A stretch of DNA of 64,000 bases from Algoriphagus iocasae (lineage in GTDB: Bacteria > Bacteroidota > Bacteroidia > Cytophagales > Cyclobacteriaceae), in assembly GCF_014206875.1 (NCBI RefSeq), contig NZ_JACIJO010000002.1, positions 310,001-374,000 of the forward strand, given 5' to 3'. Below are positions 17,357 through 25,763 of this stretch, piece by piece. The position numbers were made by a program, and so were the translations under genes. Each line of letters opens with the position of its first letter. Positions within the stretch are counted from its first letter, which is position 1. The notes below the pieces were generated by a model. It saw only the letters and a list, made by a program, of their open reading frames with translations. It made no database searches and had not been told where the DNA came from.

Positions 17357-18151
17357 ATGAAACAAAACTTCAACCTACGTACGGTTAATGTCACCAGATA
17401 CATACTTCCATTGAGGGAAGGTGGCTCTTTACCTGCATTGGCAGATGCAGATGACGGATTTAAATATGTATTGAAATTCCGTGGTGCAGGCCAAAGGGAA
17501 AAAGCACTGATTTCAGAATTTCTGGGAGGAGAAATTGCCAGACTTTTAGGCCTGAAAGTACCTGAACTGGTTTTTGCCAATCTGGATCCAGCTTTTGGAA
17601 GATCTGAAGGAGACGAAGAAATTCAGGATCTTTTAAAGGGTAGCCAAGGCCTGAACATTGCTTTACATTTCCTTTCAGGCGCTATCAATTACGATCCTTT
17701 AGCTATGAGCATTGACCCTTTATTGGCTTCAAAAATCGTTTGGTTGGACATGCTGATCACCAATGTGGATCGAACTTTTCGAAACACCAATATGCTGATG
17801 TGGAATCGTGAACTTTGGTTGATTGACCATGGGGCGGCTTTTCTATTTCATCATTCATGGACAAACTGGGAGAAAAATGCAAAATCGGCTTTCCCAATTA
17901 TCAAAAACCATGTGTTAATGCCGCAAGCGACTCAACTTGACGAAGTAAATGAAGAGTTTAAAACTCTTTTAAATCCAGAGATTTTCCAGGAGCTAGTATC
18001 TGCTTTGCCAGAAGAGTGGCTATTAGCTGGCGGAGATTCTGATGACATAAACGAAATCAGAAATGTTTATTCGGATTTTCTAAGCCTCCGACTTTCTTAT
18101 TCCGATCAATTCACAAAAGAAGCCCAAGATGCAAGGACAGCACTTATATGA
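17357..18151 (+). CDS. HipA-like kinase-domain protein
   Basis: 264 residues, much shorter than HipA of Escherichia coli (440). It resembles the stand-alone 'HipA-like kinase' family. Kinase landmarks are present: Lys40 in YVLKF, the catalytic loop ITNVDRTFRNTN with Asp138 and the following Asn, and the metal-binding LIDHGAAF with Asp157. It is therefore likely to be active as a kinase. No HipB-type helix-turn-helix partner is next to it. The following DUF3037 gene overlaps it by 23 nt, so the two are translationally coupled. Substrate unknown. Confidence 0.85.
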   Translation: MKQNFNLRTVNVTRYILPLREGGSLPALADADDGFKYVLKFRGAGQREKALISEFLGGEIARLLGLKVPELVFANLDPAFGRSEGDEEIQDLLKGSQGLNIALHFLSGAINYDPLAMSIDPLLASKIVWLDMLITNVDRTFRNTNMLMWNRELWLIDHGAAFLFHHSWTNWEKNAKSAFPIIKNHVLMPQATQLDEVNEEFKTLLNPEIFQELVSALPEEWLLAGGDSDDINEIRNVYSDFLSLRLSYSDQFTKEAQDARTALI

Positions 18152-18512
18152 GTATGCCATCATCCGGGTGGTACCTCGGGTGGAGCGTGAAGAATTTATA
18201 AACGTTGGAGTAATTCTTTGCGACTGGAAAAGTGGTTTTATAGGTTCAAAAGTTCAGTTAAATGAAGACAAACTTTTGGCTTTGGATCCGAATGCAGATC
18301 TTGAAATGATCAAAATCAATTTGGCTTCCTTCGAAAAAATCTGTTCTGGAAAATCCAAAGGAGGTCCGATTGCAGAGATGGATCTTGCTTCAAGATTCAG
18401 ATGGTTGACAGCCGTAAGAAGCTCTGTCATCCAAACTTCCAGACCACATACTGGATTTAGTATTGATCATGCGGCTACTCTCGAAAGGTTATTCGAGGAA
18501 CTCGTTATGTGA
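18129..18512 (+). CDS. DUF3037 protein, partner of the HipA-like kinase
   Basis: 127 residues of the DUF3037 family. The opening YEYAIIRVVPRVEREEFINVGVILCD (read in parts) is the family hallmark, and RFRWLTAVRSSVIQTSRPHTG is the second conserved block. There is no signal or membrane segment. DUF3037 genes commonly accompany HipA-like kinases, as here with a 23-nt overlap. It could be a substrate, adaptor or regulator of the kinase. No biochemical role is known to me. Confidence 0.85.
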   Translation: MQGQHLYEYAIIRVVPRVEREEFINVGVILCDWKSGFIGSKVQLNEDKLLALDPNADLEMIKINLASFEKICSGKSKGGPIAEMDLASRFRWLTAVRSSVIQTSRPHTGFSIDHAATLERLFEELVM

Positions 18513-18529
18513 AATTTAATGAGTTGTCC

Positions 18530-20671
18530 TTACTGGATTTCTATTAATTCGGTAATAGTCGAACCAGCCAAATCATCTTTTGGTAGGCTGAAGTTTATAT
18601 TTTTTGATTTATTTCCAACTTTCAGATTCACCTTTATTGAGCCGGTAAGTAATTGAGTAGGTTCAGATAAATTGATTTTCCATTTTCCTTCACTATACTC
18701 TTGAAGCATCAAAAGACAGGGTGAATTTACCTCGATTGAGTTTTCTCCCCATTCAAAAGCTCCTTTCTCATAAAAAACAAGGCCAAGCAAATTAAGCTTA
18801 TTATCAACCACTGCCTGAATTTTACCGTCATTCCGGAGAACATCTATTTGGGATACATCATAATTTTTTATTTCATCAGGTGAATCCACTCCAGGCCAAA
18901 TCAAATAATTATAATTTCCTTTTTTTGGCCTTTTCCCATGATTTATAGAAAGCTTAAATACATCTAGATTAATTTCCTTTTTTGAGGAATTTGAATTGAT
19001 TTCAGACCATGATCCGATTTGATTTTGTGCAGAAAGCTCAATTGGAAGGGATTCAGGAAAATAATAGCCAATATTGTCATGATATACCCAAACATCCCCA
19101 TTATCAATTTTGGTGAATTTTGAATTCAAGGTGTTTAATTCTCCATTTGAAATTACAGTCACATCTCCTCTGAGTCGAGACTGATTAACAGTTGTAAATA
19201 TTTTCTCCTCCCTATCAGCTGATATTTCCGATCCGATACAAATTATTTTATCCCCAAAGAAAAACCATGCCTTTTTTGCTTTGGTGTTATATGCATTCAT
19301 GTTGTAAACAGAAACTCCATTCAATTTATCGCTGACTCCCCCCACAAAATCCGCATTGCCTTTTTCTGCGACCCAATTAGTCCTTTTTTTCAAAGATTCA
19401 TTATCAGGTGTTGTAGTTCCAGGAATCTTGGTCCATTCCCAATTTGGAAAAATATTGAAATACTCATCTCCTTTTACTGCCAGATACATGGCCCCTTCTG
19501 TTAGAAATTGTCCTGTTAAATTCTCCCCATTTCCAGATTCGGTTCGAATGGTTCTGGAAGAAGCAATATTTACAGAAACCATAAACTCCGGTCTTTGGTG
19601 AATGGTATAATCAGATCTCCAAAAATGGATATTTCTTGGTTGGATTTTGTAAGAAGGAGGCTCTTTTCCGTCAATTCTGTCTATTGCATTCTGGTATTCC
19701 TCCTGATTTTCCTCTATGTCTATTTGTTTTAGTTGTTTTACCAATCCAGAATTTGTTCTTGTCGCATTATTTCGAGCGATCCCCCTACCAATTACGCTGT
19801 AATCTATGTATCTACCCCTCATGGATTTTAAATATCCATTTCTGGAAAAATCAGAGATTAATGCGATTTGCTCAGGACTAAACGAAAAACTGGTACCCAC
19901 TATGTAAACCGCGACATTCCTGATTCCCAACAAGTATTCTCTTCCATAACCATGCATATATAACTCAGGCCCATGCGCATGAAAGGACATATCTCTTTGT
20001 ATCCCATCCCCCTTTGTAATTTGAATTGATTCTGATACAACTGAGACCGCCCTATTTAATAGCTCAGAGTTTTCAGTCAATACTGATTGCATTATCATGT
20101 GTTGAGCTATATCTGTAAGGTTAGATCCATCTTTTCCAGGTGATTTGGTTATAGACACTGTCTTATTCATCCACTTCAACATTTCCTGTTCTAATTCTTG
20201 CGGGACTTGTTGATCACCATATCTCATGGCAATTAATAGACTACCAATCTCTTTAGGAACACTGATACTTAACCACCACCAATTGTCTGAAATAGGTTCT
20301 GGCCTTAAATTCGTCCAATACCTCATAGCCTGAAGAATTTTAGAATAAAGCACCTCACTACCTTCATATTTATTTCCGGATCTCGTATATGCAATAGCCA
20401 TAATACCAAGCCTCTTTATGTGCTTGTCAGGATTCCATCCACTCATTGATTTATCTTGGTAATTAATCCCTTCCCAGCTTCCATCTTCTTTAAAGGATTT
20501 TAGAATTACTCCCATTTCCTTTCCAAGATCCTCATCCTTAACCTTCTTCTGGTATTCTTTAAAAATTCGATTTTTTATTATATCAAAATCTGATTCTTGC
20601 TTCGCAAGGACAATTGTGCCAGTGAAAAAAAATATAAATGTGATACAGAATATTTGTTTGTTAAATCTCAT
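18530..20671 (-). CDS. Polysaccharide lyase family 8 (chondroitin/hyaluronan/xanthan lyase-like)
   Basis: 713 residues with a signal peptide ending near VLAKQ. An alpha/alpha-toroid domain (about 25-370) contains DNWWWLSISVPKEIG, then DMSFHAHGPELYMHGYGREYL with the catalytic His and Tyr positions, and MRGRYIDYSVIGRG with the Arg. Beta-sandwich domains follow, including WFFFGDKIICIGSEI. Family 8 lyases cleave uronic-acid-containing glycans by beta-elimination. The exact substrate cannot be read, and no SusC/SusD pair or sulfatase is near. The coding strand looks richer in A and T than its neighbours by eye. Confidence 0.87.
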   Translation of the reverse strand: MRFNKQIFCITFIFFFTGTIVLAKQESDFDIIKNRIFKEYQKKVKDEDLGKEMGVILKSFKEDGSWEGINYQDKSMSGWNPDKHIKRLGIMAIAYTRSGNKYEGSEVLYSKILQAMRYWTNLRPEPISDNWWWLSISVPKEIGSLLIAMRYGDQQVPQELEQEMLKWMNKTVSITKSPGKDGSNLTDIAQHMIMQSVLTENSELLNRAVSVVSESIQITKGDGIQRDMSFHAHGPELYMHGYGREYLLGIRNVAVYIVGTSFSFSPEQIALISDFSRNGYLKSMRGRYIDYSVIGRGIARNNATRTNSGLVKQLKQIDIEENQEEYQNAIDRIDGKEPPSYKIQPRNIHFWRSDYTIHQRPEFMVSVNIASSRTIRTESGNGENLTGQFLTEGAMYLAVKGDEYFNIFPNWEWTKIPGTTTPDNESLKKRTNWVAEKGNADFVGGVSDKLNGVSVYNMNAYNTKAKKAWFFFGDKIICIGSEISADREEKIFTTVNQSRLRGDVTVISNGELNTLNSKFTKIDNGDVWVYHDNIGYYFPESLPIELSAQNQIGSWSEINSNSSKKEINLDVFKLSINHGKRPKKGNYNYLIWPGVDSPDEIKNYDVSQIDVLRNDGKIQAVVDNKLNLLGLVFYEKGAFEWGENSIEVNSPCLLMLQEYSEGKWKINLSEPTQLLTGSIKVNLKVGNKSKNINFSLPKDDLAGSTITELIEIQ

Positions 20672-20908
20672 TGGTTTGACAGTTTAACATGAAAAAAAAC
20701 ATACCGTTGACTTAAGTACGATATTTTAATCTAAAGAATAAATTTCAAAAAGAAGAACCATTTTACTCCCCTTTCTTTCATCTTCCAAAATCTCTCAGAT
20801 AAATCTCTTCCTTCCCTACGCTTTCAAAATCAGTTTTTTTAAATAATGATATAACTATCTTAGAATGTTTTTAATCTATCTCTTACATCCGAAGTACATC
20901 ATCCAGAA

Positions 20909-21739
20909 ATGAAAAAATCATTATTAAATGCATTGGTTTATATTTTACTGGCAACACCAATTTTATCCTTTGCAGGCGTAGACACTGTTTCTACCCACAG
21001 TGCCATAATGAACAAAGAAATCAAAGCCGTAGTCATCACTCCAAAAAATTATGATACTAGCAAGGAATATCCTGTCACGTATTTGCTGCATGGATATTCA
21101 GGAAATTATGCTTCCTGGATTAAAGGAGCTCCTCAGATCGAACAATTAGCTGATCTATACCAAATGATCATAGTCAGTCCCGATGGGAACTTCGATAGCT
21201 GGTACTGGGATAGCCCGACTAATCCTGATTCCAAATATGAAACATACTTCATCAAAGAGTTGATTCCTTTTATAGATGAAAATTATGAAACCATCCCCTC
21301 CAAAGAAGGCCGAGCAATTACTGGATTGAGCATGGGTGGTCATGGGGCTTTGTATTTGGCCATACGACATCAAGATATTTTTGGGGTAGCAGGAAGTCAA
21401 AGTGGCGGCGTGGACATTACTCCTTTCCCGGAAAACTGGAATATGAAAGGATATTTAGGCACAAAATCTGAATTTCCGGAAAGATGGAAGGAATTCTCTG
21501 TAATGGGCCAGCTTCATCTTTTGAGTAAGAATAATCTTCCATTGATTATCCACTGTGGAACTGATGACTTTTTCTATCAAGTCAATCTAAAGCTTCACGA
21601 AGAACTCACCTATCTCAACATCCCTCATAGTTTCACTTCCAATCCTGGTGGACATACATGGGATTATTGGAGAGATTCTGTGCAATACCAGCTGTTATTT
21701 TTTAATAACTATTTTAAAGGAATTGCTCAAAAACAATAA
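20909..21739 (+). CDS. Exported esterase, alpha/beta-hydrolase fold (esterase D family)
   Basis: 276 residues with a signal peptide ending near LSFAG. Putative-esterase fold: LLHGYSGNYASW (oxyanion region), GLSMGGHGA (nucleophile Ser), CGTDDFF (Asp) and NPGGHTWDYW (His). This pattern matches the feruloyl/acetyl-esterase and S-formylglutathione hydrolase relatives that are secreted in Bacteroidota. The substrate is unknown; deacylation of plant or algal glycans is possible. It is divergent from the lyase gene across a 237-nt AT-rich gap in which I see no clear promoter. Confidence 0.88.
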   Translation: MKKSLLNALVYILLATPILSFAGVDTVSTHSAIMNKEIKAVVITPKNYDTSKEYPVTYLLHGYSGNYASWIKGAPQIEQLADLYQMIIVSPDGNFDSWYWDSPTNPDSKYETYFIKELIPFIDENYETIPSKEGRAITGLSMGGHGALYLAIRHQDIFGVAGSQSGGVDITPFPENWNMKGYLGTKSEFPERWKEFSVMGQLHLLSKNNLPLIIHCGTDDFFYQVNLKLHEELTYLNIPHSFTSNPGGHTWDYWRDSVQYQLLFFNNYFKGIAQKQ

Positions 21740-21756
21740 ACTGAACCGAATCCTCT

Positions 21757-22008
21757 TTAAACAATTCTAGATTCAGAATATAGATCATAGGCAGCTACTA
21801 ACAATTGTCTTCCCGGAGTATTTGTGTACCGTTCGTATTTATAGATCTCTTCCCTTTCAGAGGTGTATGCGGGCTGATATTCCCCTTCTATGTCATCCCA
21901 AAGGATCAACAAAAAATCTTGTGGAACCCTACTTTTCCGGCCATTCTCGAGCCAAGTTTCAAAAGTTTGTTCATCTAAAGATTTTGGAAAGCTAGCTCCT
22001 TCAAACAT
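21757..22008 (-). CDS. Small hypothetical protein
   Basis: 83 residues, convergent with the esterase gene. It is acidic and aromatic-rich (FETWLENGRKSRVPQDFLLI, WDDIEGEYQPAY, YKYERYTNTPGR). No signal, membrane segment or named family is recognised. The codon pattern and clean boundaries suggest a real gene; it may be a small cytosolic protein. Confidence 0.55.
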   Translation of the reverse strand: MFEGASFPKSLDEQTFETWLENGRKSRVPQDFLLILWDDIEGEYQPAYTSEREEIYKYERYTNTPGRQLLVAAYDLYSESRIV

Positions 22009-22086
22009 GTGGGGATAATTAGATTTGTTAAGACAAAATACAAATGAAAACGCAGGGATTTCCTTTTAATAAGAAAATGGAAAGAA

Positions 22087-22114
22087 AAAAGGAATCCCTA
22101 ATGAGATTCCTTTT
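22087..22114 (-). terminator. Terminator of the peroxiredoxin operon
   Basis: A 10-bp stem (22087-22096 with 22105-22114) with an 8-nt loop. Read on the minus strand it ends in a T-run. It lies 28 nt after the DUF6952 stop. Confidence 0.75.
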
Positions 22115-22141
22115 CTATTAACAATAGACCCAAAATAAATA

Positions 22142-22390
22142 TTATCTATCGATAGACCCTAGGACTTTCTTCATAAAAGCATTCCCGGCATCCTTTTCAG
22201 ACATTCCTTCAGCCACCATCTCATGTACTTCCAGTGCGCCACAAAGGTTGGAGATCAATTCTCCAATCACATCGATTTCCGGCTCTTTAAGTGATGGTGC
22301 TTCAGAAATATTCTCCAATACTTCCAAAGCTGTTTCGATTTGCTCAGGAGTACAGGTTCTCTGAATCGTTTTAATTACTGGTAACTTCAT
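22142..22390 (-). CDS. DUF6952-like small protein
   Basis: 82 residues; third gene of the operon, overlapping the thioredoxin gene by 20 nt. It matches my memory of the DUF6952 family found after thioredoxin in Bacteroidota: LEVLENISEAPSLKEPEIDVIGELISNLCGALEVHEMV (read in parts) and a closing KVLGSIDR. It is all-helical, without signal or membrane segment. Function is unknown. Its constant position beside peroxiredoxin and thioredoxin suggests a role in redox defence. Confidence 0.7.
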   Translation of the reverse strand: MKLPVIKTIQRTCTPEQIETALEVLENISEAPSLKEPEIDVIGELISNLCGALEVHEMVAEGMSEKDAGNAFMKKVLGSIDR

Positions 22391-22682
22391 TGATCAAAGC
22401 TTTTAACTGGTCTTCTTTATTTGTCTGAATTTGATTTACCAACTGACCTCCTTTGAAAGAAGCGAACGTTGGCAAGTTGTTCACTTGAGCCAATTTTCGT
22501 GAATTCGGAAATTTCTCAGCATCAACAATGACAAAAACCTTGTCTGCATTCTCACCAGCCAGTCTTCTGAATTTTGGCTTCATGATGCGGCAGTTACCAC
22601 ACCAGCCAGCAGAATATTGAACAATCACTTGATCGTTTCCTGCTACCAGCTCCTGCAAAGTATCTTCAGTTAGTTCAATCAT
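22371..22682 (-). CDS. Thioredoxin-family protein
   Basis: 103 residues. The active site is WCGNC (Cys28, Cys31) rather than the usual WCGPC. The cis-Pro region NNLPTFASFKGG is present. It has no signal peptide and so is cytosolic. It lies 2 nt after the peroxiredoxin gene and is the obvious candidate to reduce it. The Asn between the cysteines would shift its redox potential (inference). Confidence 0.9.
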   Translation of the reverse strand: MIELTEDTLQELVAGNDQVIVQYSAGWCGNCRIMKPKFRRLAGENADKVFVIVDAEKFPNSRKLAQVNNLPTFASFKGGQLVNQIQTNKEDQLKALINEVTSN

Positions 22683-22684
22683 GA

Positions 22685-23317
22685 TTAGTTATTTGATAAG
22701 TAGTTAGCAACTCCTTCGTTAGTAGCTTGCATCGCTTCTTTTCCTTCTTCCCAGTTAGCAGGACAAACCTCACCAAATTTCTCAACGTGGATCTGAGCAT
22801 CCAAAATTCTCAAATACTCATCGATGTTTCTTCCCAATGGAAGGTCATTGATAGATTCGTGACGAACGATACCTTCTTTGTCGATCAAGAAAGTTCCTCT
22901 GAAAGCAATAGGGGCACCTGCAAATGACCAAAGACGAGTCTCAGCATCAAAAGAATATTCTCCAGCCAATACACCGTAGTTCAAAGAAATAGTCTTAGCT
23001 GCATCAGCCAAAATAGGATAAGTAACTCCTTCAATTCCGCCTTCAGCCTTTGGAGTCATCAACCAAGCAAGGTGAGTTTCTTCAGTATCTGTAGAACAAC
23101 CGATCACGACAGTATCTCTCTTTTCAAATTCAGCCAATTTAGACTGGAAAGCATGAAGTTCAGTTGGACAAACGAAAGTAAAGTCTTTTGGATAGAAGAA
23201 AAGAATCACGTTTTTACTTCCTAGGTATTGCTCTAGGCTGAAATTGTCAACGATCTCTTCTCCATTTACTACTGCTCCTACAGAAAACGCTGGAGCTTTT
23301 TTTCCTACTAATGCCAT
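22685..23317 (-). CDS. 2-Cys peroxiredoxin (AhpC/Tsa type)
   Basis: 210 residues from the ATG at 23317. The frame runs on to 23422 through the promoter region, so the long form is rejected. The peroxidatic Cys50 is in FTFVCPTEL and the resolving Cys185 is in GEVCPANW. GCSTDTEETHLAW is the conserved third block. It reduces peroxides and depends on a thioredoxin; one is encoded 2 nt downstream. The promoter carries an inverted repeat that may bind a peroxide sensor. Confidence 0.93.
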   Translation of the reverse strand: MALVGKKAPAFSVGAVVNGEEIVDNFSLEQYLGSKNVILFFYPKDFTFVCPTELHAFQSKLAEFEKRDTVVIGCSTDTEETHLAWLMTPKAEGGIEGVTYPILADAAKTISLNYGVLAGEYSFDAETRLWSFAGAPIAFRGTFLIDKEGIVRHESINDLPLGRNIDEYLRILDAQIHVEKFGEVCPANWEEGKEAMQATNEGVANYLSNN

Positions 23318-23347
23318 ATTTGTGTATTTATTGAAAATTTGAAAACA

Positions 23348-23384
23348 CAAATCTAGCTCAGGAATTAATACTTTAAAAAAGTAT
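23348..23384 (-). promoter_or_regulatory. Promoter of the peroxiredoxin operon with inverted repeat
   Basis: On the minus strand 23348-23355 reads TAGATTTG, a -7 box about 31 nt before the ATG. Upstream, 23368-23384 is a perfect 7-bp inverted repeat (ATACTTT, 3-nt spacer, AAAGTAT) covering the -33 region. Confidence 0.45.
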
Positions 23385-23567
23385 AGCCTTTGTTGAATTT
23401 TTCGAAATTCAGAACTAGCCAATTTTTATTTGGATAAACTCTAGTTTAAGCCCTCCAATAACTTCACCAGTCAATATCCCTCAGAAATAAATTTGCCCGC
23501 TACCGATTGCGAACAAAATCACAAATTCTTGATTGAATTATCCTATTGCTAATAGCTTTTACCTATT

Positions 23568-23608
23568 AAAACTAAAAAGACCCTGATAATCAGGGTCTTT
23601 TTAGTTTT
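23568..23608 (-). terminator. serS terminator overlapping the stop codon
   Basis: A 19-bp perfect stem (23568-23586 with 23590-23608) has a 3-nt loop and A/T-rich flanks. Its right arm includes part of the serS stop codon, so the hairpin begins inside the coding sequence. It could work in either direction. Confidence 0.88.
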
Positions 23609-24878
23609 AGATTTTATCGAATCCCAAATACGGGTGAAGCACCTTTGGCATCAGAATCCCATCAGGTGTTTGATTGTTTTCCAAAATAGAAGCTACGATC
23701 CTAGGCAAAGCTAGGGCACTTCCATTTAAAGAATGGGCAAGTTGGGTTTTCTTATCCTCACCTTTGAAGCGAAGTTTCAGTCGGTTAGATTGATAAGTTT
23801 CAAAGTTAGAAACAGAACTCACCTCCAACCATCTTTCCTGAGCAGCAGAATACACCTCCATGTCATAAGTCAAGGCAGAAGTAAAGCCCATGTCTCCTCC
23901 ACAAAGTCTCAAAACACGATATGGAAGTTCCAATTTCTGCAATAATCCTTGCACATAGCTACTCATGCTTTCCAGCGTCTCATAAGACTTATCTGGATGG
24001 GTTATCTGAACTATTTCAACTTTATCAAATTGGTGTAGCCTATTCAAACCACGCACATGAGCTCCCCAACTTCCAGCTTCTCTTCTAAAGCATGGAGTAA
24101 AGCCGACATTTTTAACAGGAAGATCCTCTTCAGATAAAATGACATCCCGGTATAAATTAGTGATTGGAACCTCTGCTGTTGGAATCAAATACAAATTATC
24201 AGCTGACGCAAAGTACATCTGTCCTTCTTTATCCGGCAACTGGCCTGTTCCATATCCTGAATCTTCATTGACCAAAATCGGCGGCTGCACTTCTGTATAG
24301 CCTTGTGCCATTGCCTCATCTAGAAAGAAATTGACCAAAGCTCTCTGAAGTCTCGCTCCTTTGCCTTTGTAGACTGGAAATCCTGCTCCTGCAATTTTAA
24401 CTCCCAAGTCAAAATCAATGATGTCATACTTTTTGATCAGTTCCCAATGTGGCTGTTTCCCATCGTGCAAAACAGGAATAGAACCATTTTCCAAAACCAC
24501 TTCGTTGTCTTCAGCAGATTTACCTGCCGGTACAGAGCTATGAGGTACATTAGGAATAGTATATAAAAGTGACTTTAGTGACTCCTCAGCCGTAGAGTTT
24601 TGATCTTCCAACTCTTTAATCTGAATTTTGATCTGAGCTGTTCTCTCTTTGATCTCCATTGCTTCGGCAGCTTTTCCCTCTTTCATCAACATTCCAATCT
24701 GCTTTGAAATGGAATTCGATTCTGCTTGCAACTGGTCACGCTGAGTCTGAGTTGATTTTCTTAAATCATCCAGACTGATCGCTTCTGCCAAAATGGCTTC
24801 GGCATTTTGAAAATTTCTTTTTTGAAGTCCGGCCAACACACCGGCGTAGTTGTCTCGAATTTGATTAACTAACAGCAT
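23607..24878 (-). CDS. serS: Serine--tRNA ligase
   Basis: 423 residues, the normal bacterial length. An N-terminal coiled-coil tRNA-binding arm (about 1-110) is rich in Lys, Glu and Gln. Class II synthetase motifs follow: motif 2 FRREAGSWGAHVRGLNRLHQF (in parts), ELYS-type VYSAAQERWLEVSSVSNFETYQ, and motif 3 NGSALALPRIVASILENNQ. It charges tRNA-Ser. It starts 39 nt after a lipoprotein gene in the same direction and ends at a strong terminator. Confidence 0.96.
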   Translation of the reverse strand: MLLVNQIRDNYAGVLAGLQKRNFQNAEAILAEAISLDDLRKSTQTQRDQLQAESNSISKQIGMLMKEGKAAEAMEIKERTAQIKIQIKELEDQNSTAEESLKSLLYTIPNVPHSSVPAGKSAEDNEVVLENGSIPVLHDGKQPHWELIKKYDIIDFDLGVKIAGAGFPVYKGKGARLQRALVNFFLDEAMAQGYTEVQPPILVNEDSGYGTGQLPDKEGQMYFASADNLYLIPTAEVPITNLYRDVILSEEDLPVKNVGFTPCFRREAGSWGAHVRGLNRLHQFDKVEIVQITHPDKSYETLESMSSYVQGLLQKLELPYRVLRLCGGDMGFTSALTYDMEVYSAAQERWLEVSSVSNFETYQSNRLKLRFKGEDKKTQLAHSLNGSALALPRIVASILENNQTPDGILMPKVLHPYLGFDKI

Positions 24879-24917
24879 TTTAAAATCTTGGAAATTGAAG
24901 CCCCAAAGATAAGCATG

Positions 24918-25688
24918 TTATTGAACTATCACTGTTTTACTGACAGATGAGAATGGCCCAACCAGCTCTTTTCCATCTGATCGAAGCAAATTTACATTGA
25001 CCTGATAAGTTCCTTTAGGTAAGTTGGCCACTCTAACCGGGTTCATCTCATCGATCTCGTACATGAAATCGTTAATTTTGATCTGAACTTTTAATCCATC
25101 CAGGTCCATATCTCCACCCAAAACCAAAAAATCTACAATAACTTCTTCACCTCTCTGATAAACCTGTTCACTTCTCGGGTAATTTAATGCAAGGTAGGGT
25201 TCGGCAGAATAAGGAAACGGTCTGGATTCACCAACCTGAAAATCTCTATCGACATAATTTCCGAAATTTTTCAAAGCCAAACCTTCGTCATCAACCAAAT
25301 AAGCAACAATCCTATAACTTCCTTCAGTCAGCTCCCTTTGGAATATCGGAGAATAAAATCCAACCGGATCACCTCCATTTAGAATATTGAAAAGTTTGAA
25401 GCTCTGATCTCCCGCTTGTTCAAATTCATAATTCTTGATATTGAATTCGAAAGGAACTTTTCCCGGTTTGAAAATCTGATTACCTAAAGGAGTATACAAT
25501 TCTAATATTGCGTCAGGATAACTGGAAGAATCTTCATATTGATAAAAAGTCACTTTTGGTATTACATCCAATCCGTTTGGCGAAATTTCACCCGTTTCCA
25601 CGACGGATTCGTTTATTTTCTTCTTTTCATCAGAACAACTGGTAAGAATAACTGAAAATAGAATCAGGGAAATGAGTATTTTATTCAT
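24918..25688 (-). CDS. Hypothetical lipoprotein
   Basis: 256 residues. The signal peptide has lipobox ILTSC, so the mature protein is lipid-anchored at Cys18. The rest is beta-rich, with repeated strand patterns such as VPFEFNIKNYEF, YRIVAYLVDDEG and YQVNVNLLRSDGK that suggest immunoglobulin-like or fibronectin-like modules. It lacks any catalytic motif. Family not recognised. It lies upstream of serS in the same direction. Confidence 0.7.
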   Translation of the reverse strand: MNKILISLILFSVILTSCSDEKKKINESVVETGEISPNGLDVIPKVTFYQYEDSSSYPDAILELYTPLGNQIFKPGKVPFEFNIKNYEFEQAGDQSFKLFNILNGGDPVGFYSPIFQRELTEGSYRIVAYLVDDEGLALKNFGNYVDRDFQVGESRPFPYSAEPYLALNYPRSEQVYQRGEEVIVDFLVLGGDMDLDGLKVQIKINDFMYEIDEMNPVRVANLPKGTYQVNVNLLRSDGKELVGPFSSVSKTVIVQ

Positions 25689-25741
25689 ATCAGGGCAAAT
25701 TTGATATTAAAGATATTTAATTTTAAAGACATTTAGAGAAC

Positions 25742-25749
25742 TAACTTTG
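25742..25749 (+). promoter_or_regulatory. -7 box unusually close to the oxygenase start codon
   Basis: TAACTTTG fits the -7 consensus and lies only 14 nt before the ATG at 25764. A transcript from it would have almost no 5' leader. Confidence 0.4.
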
Positions 25750-25763
25750 TAACCCACCCTTTT

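Noticed and set aside
17357..18512. A HipBA toxin-antitoxin system
   Set aside because: No HipB-type helix-turn-helix protein is present; the partner is DUF3037.
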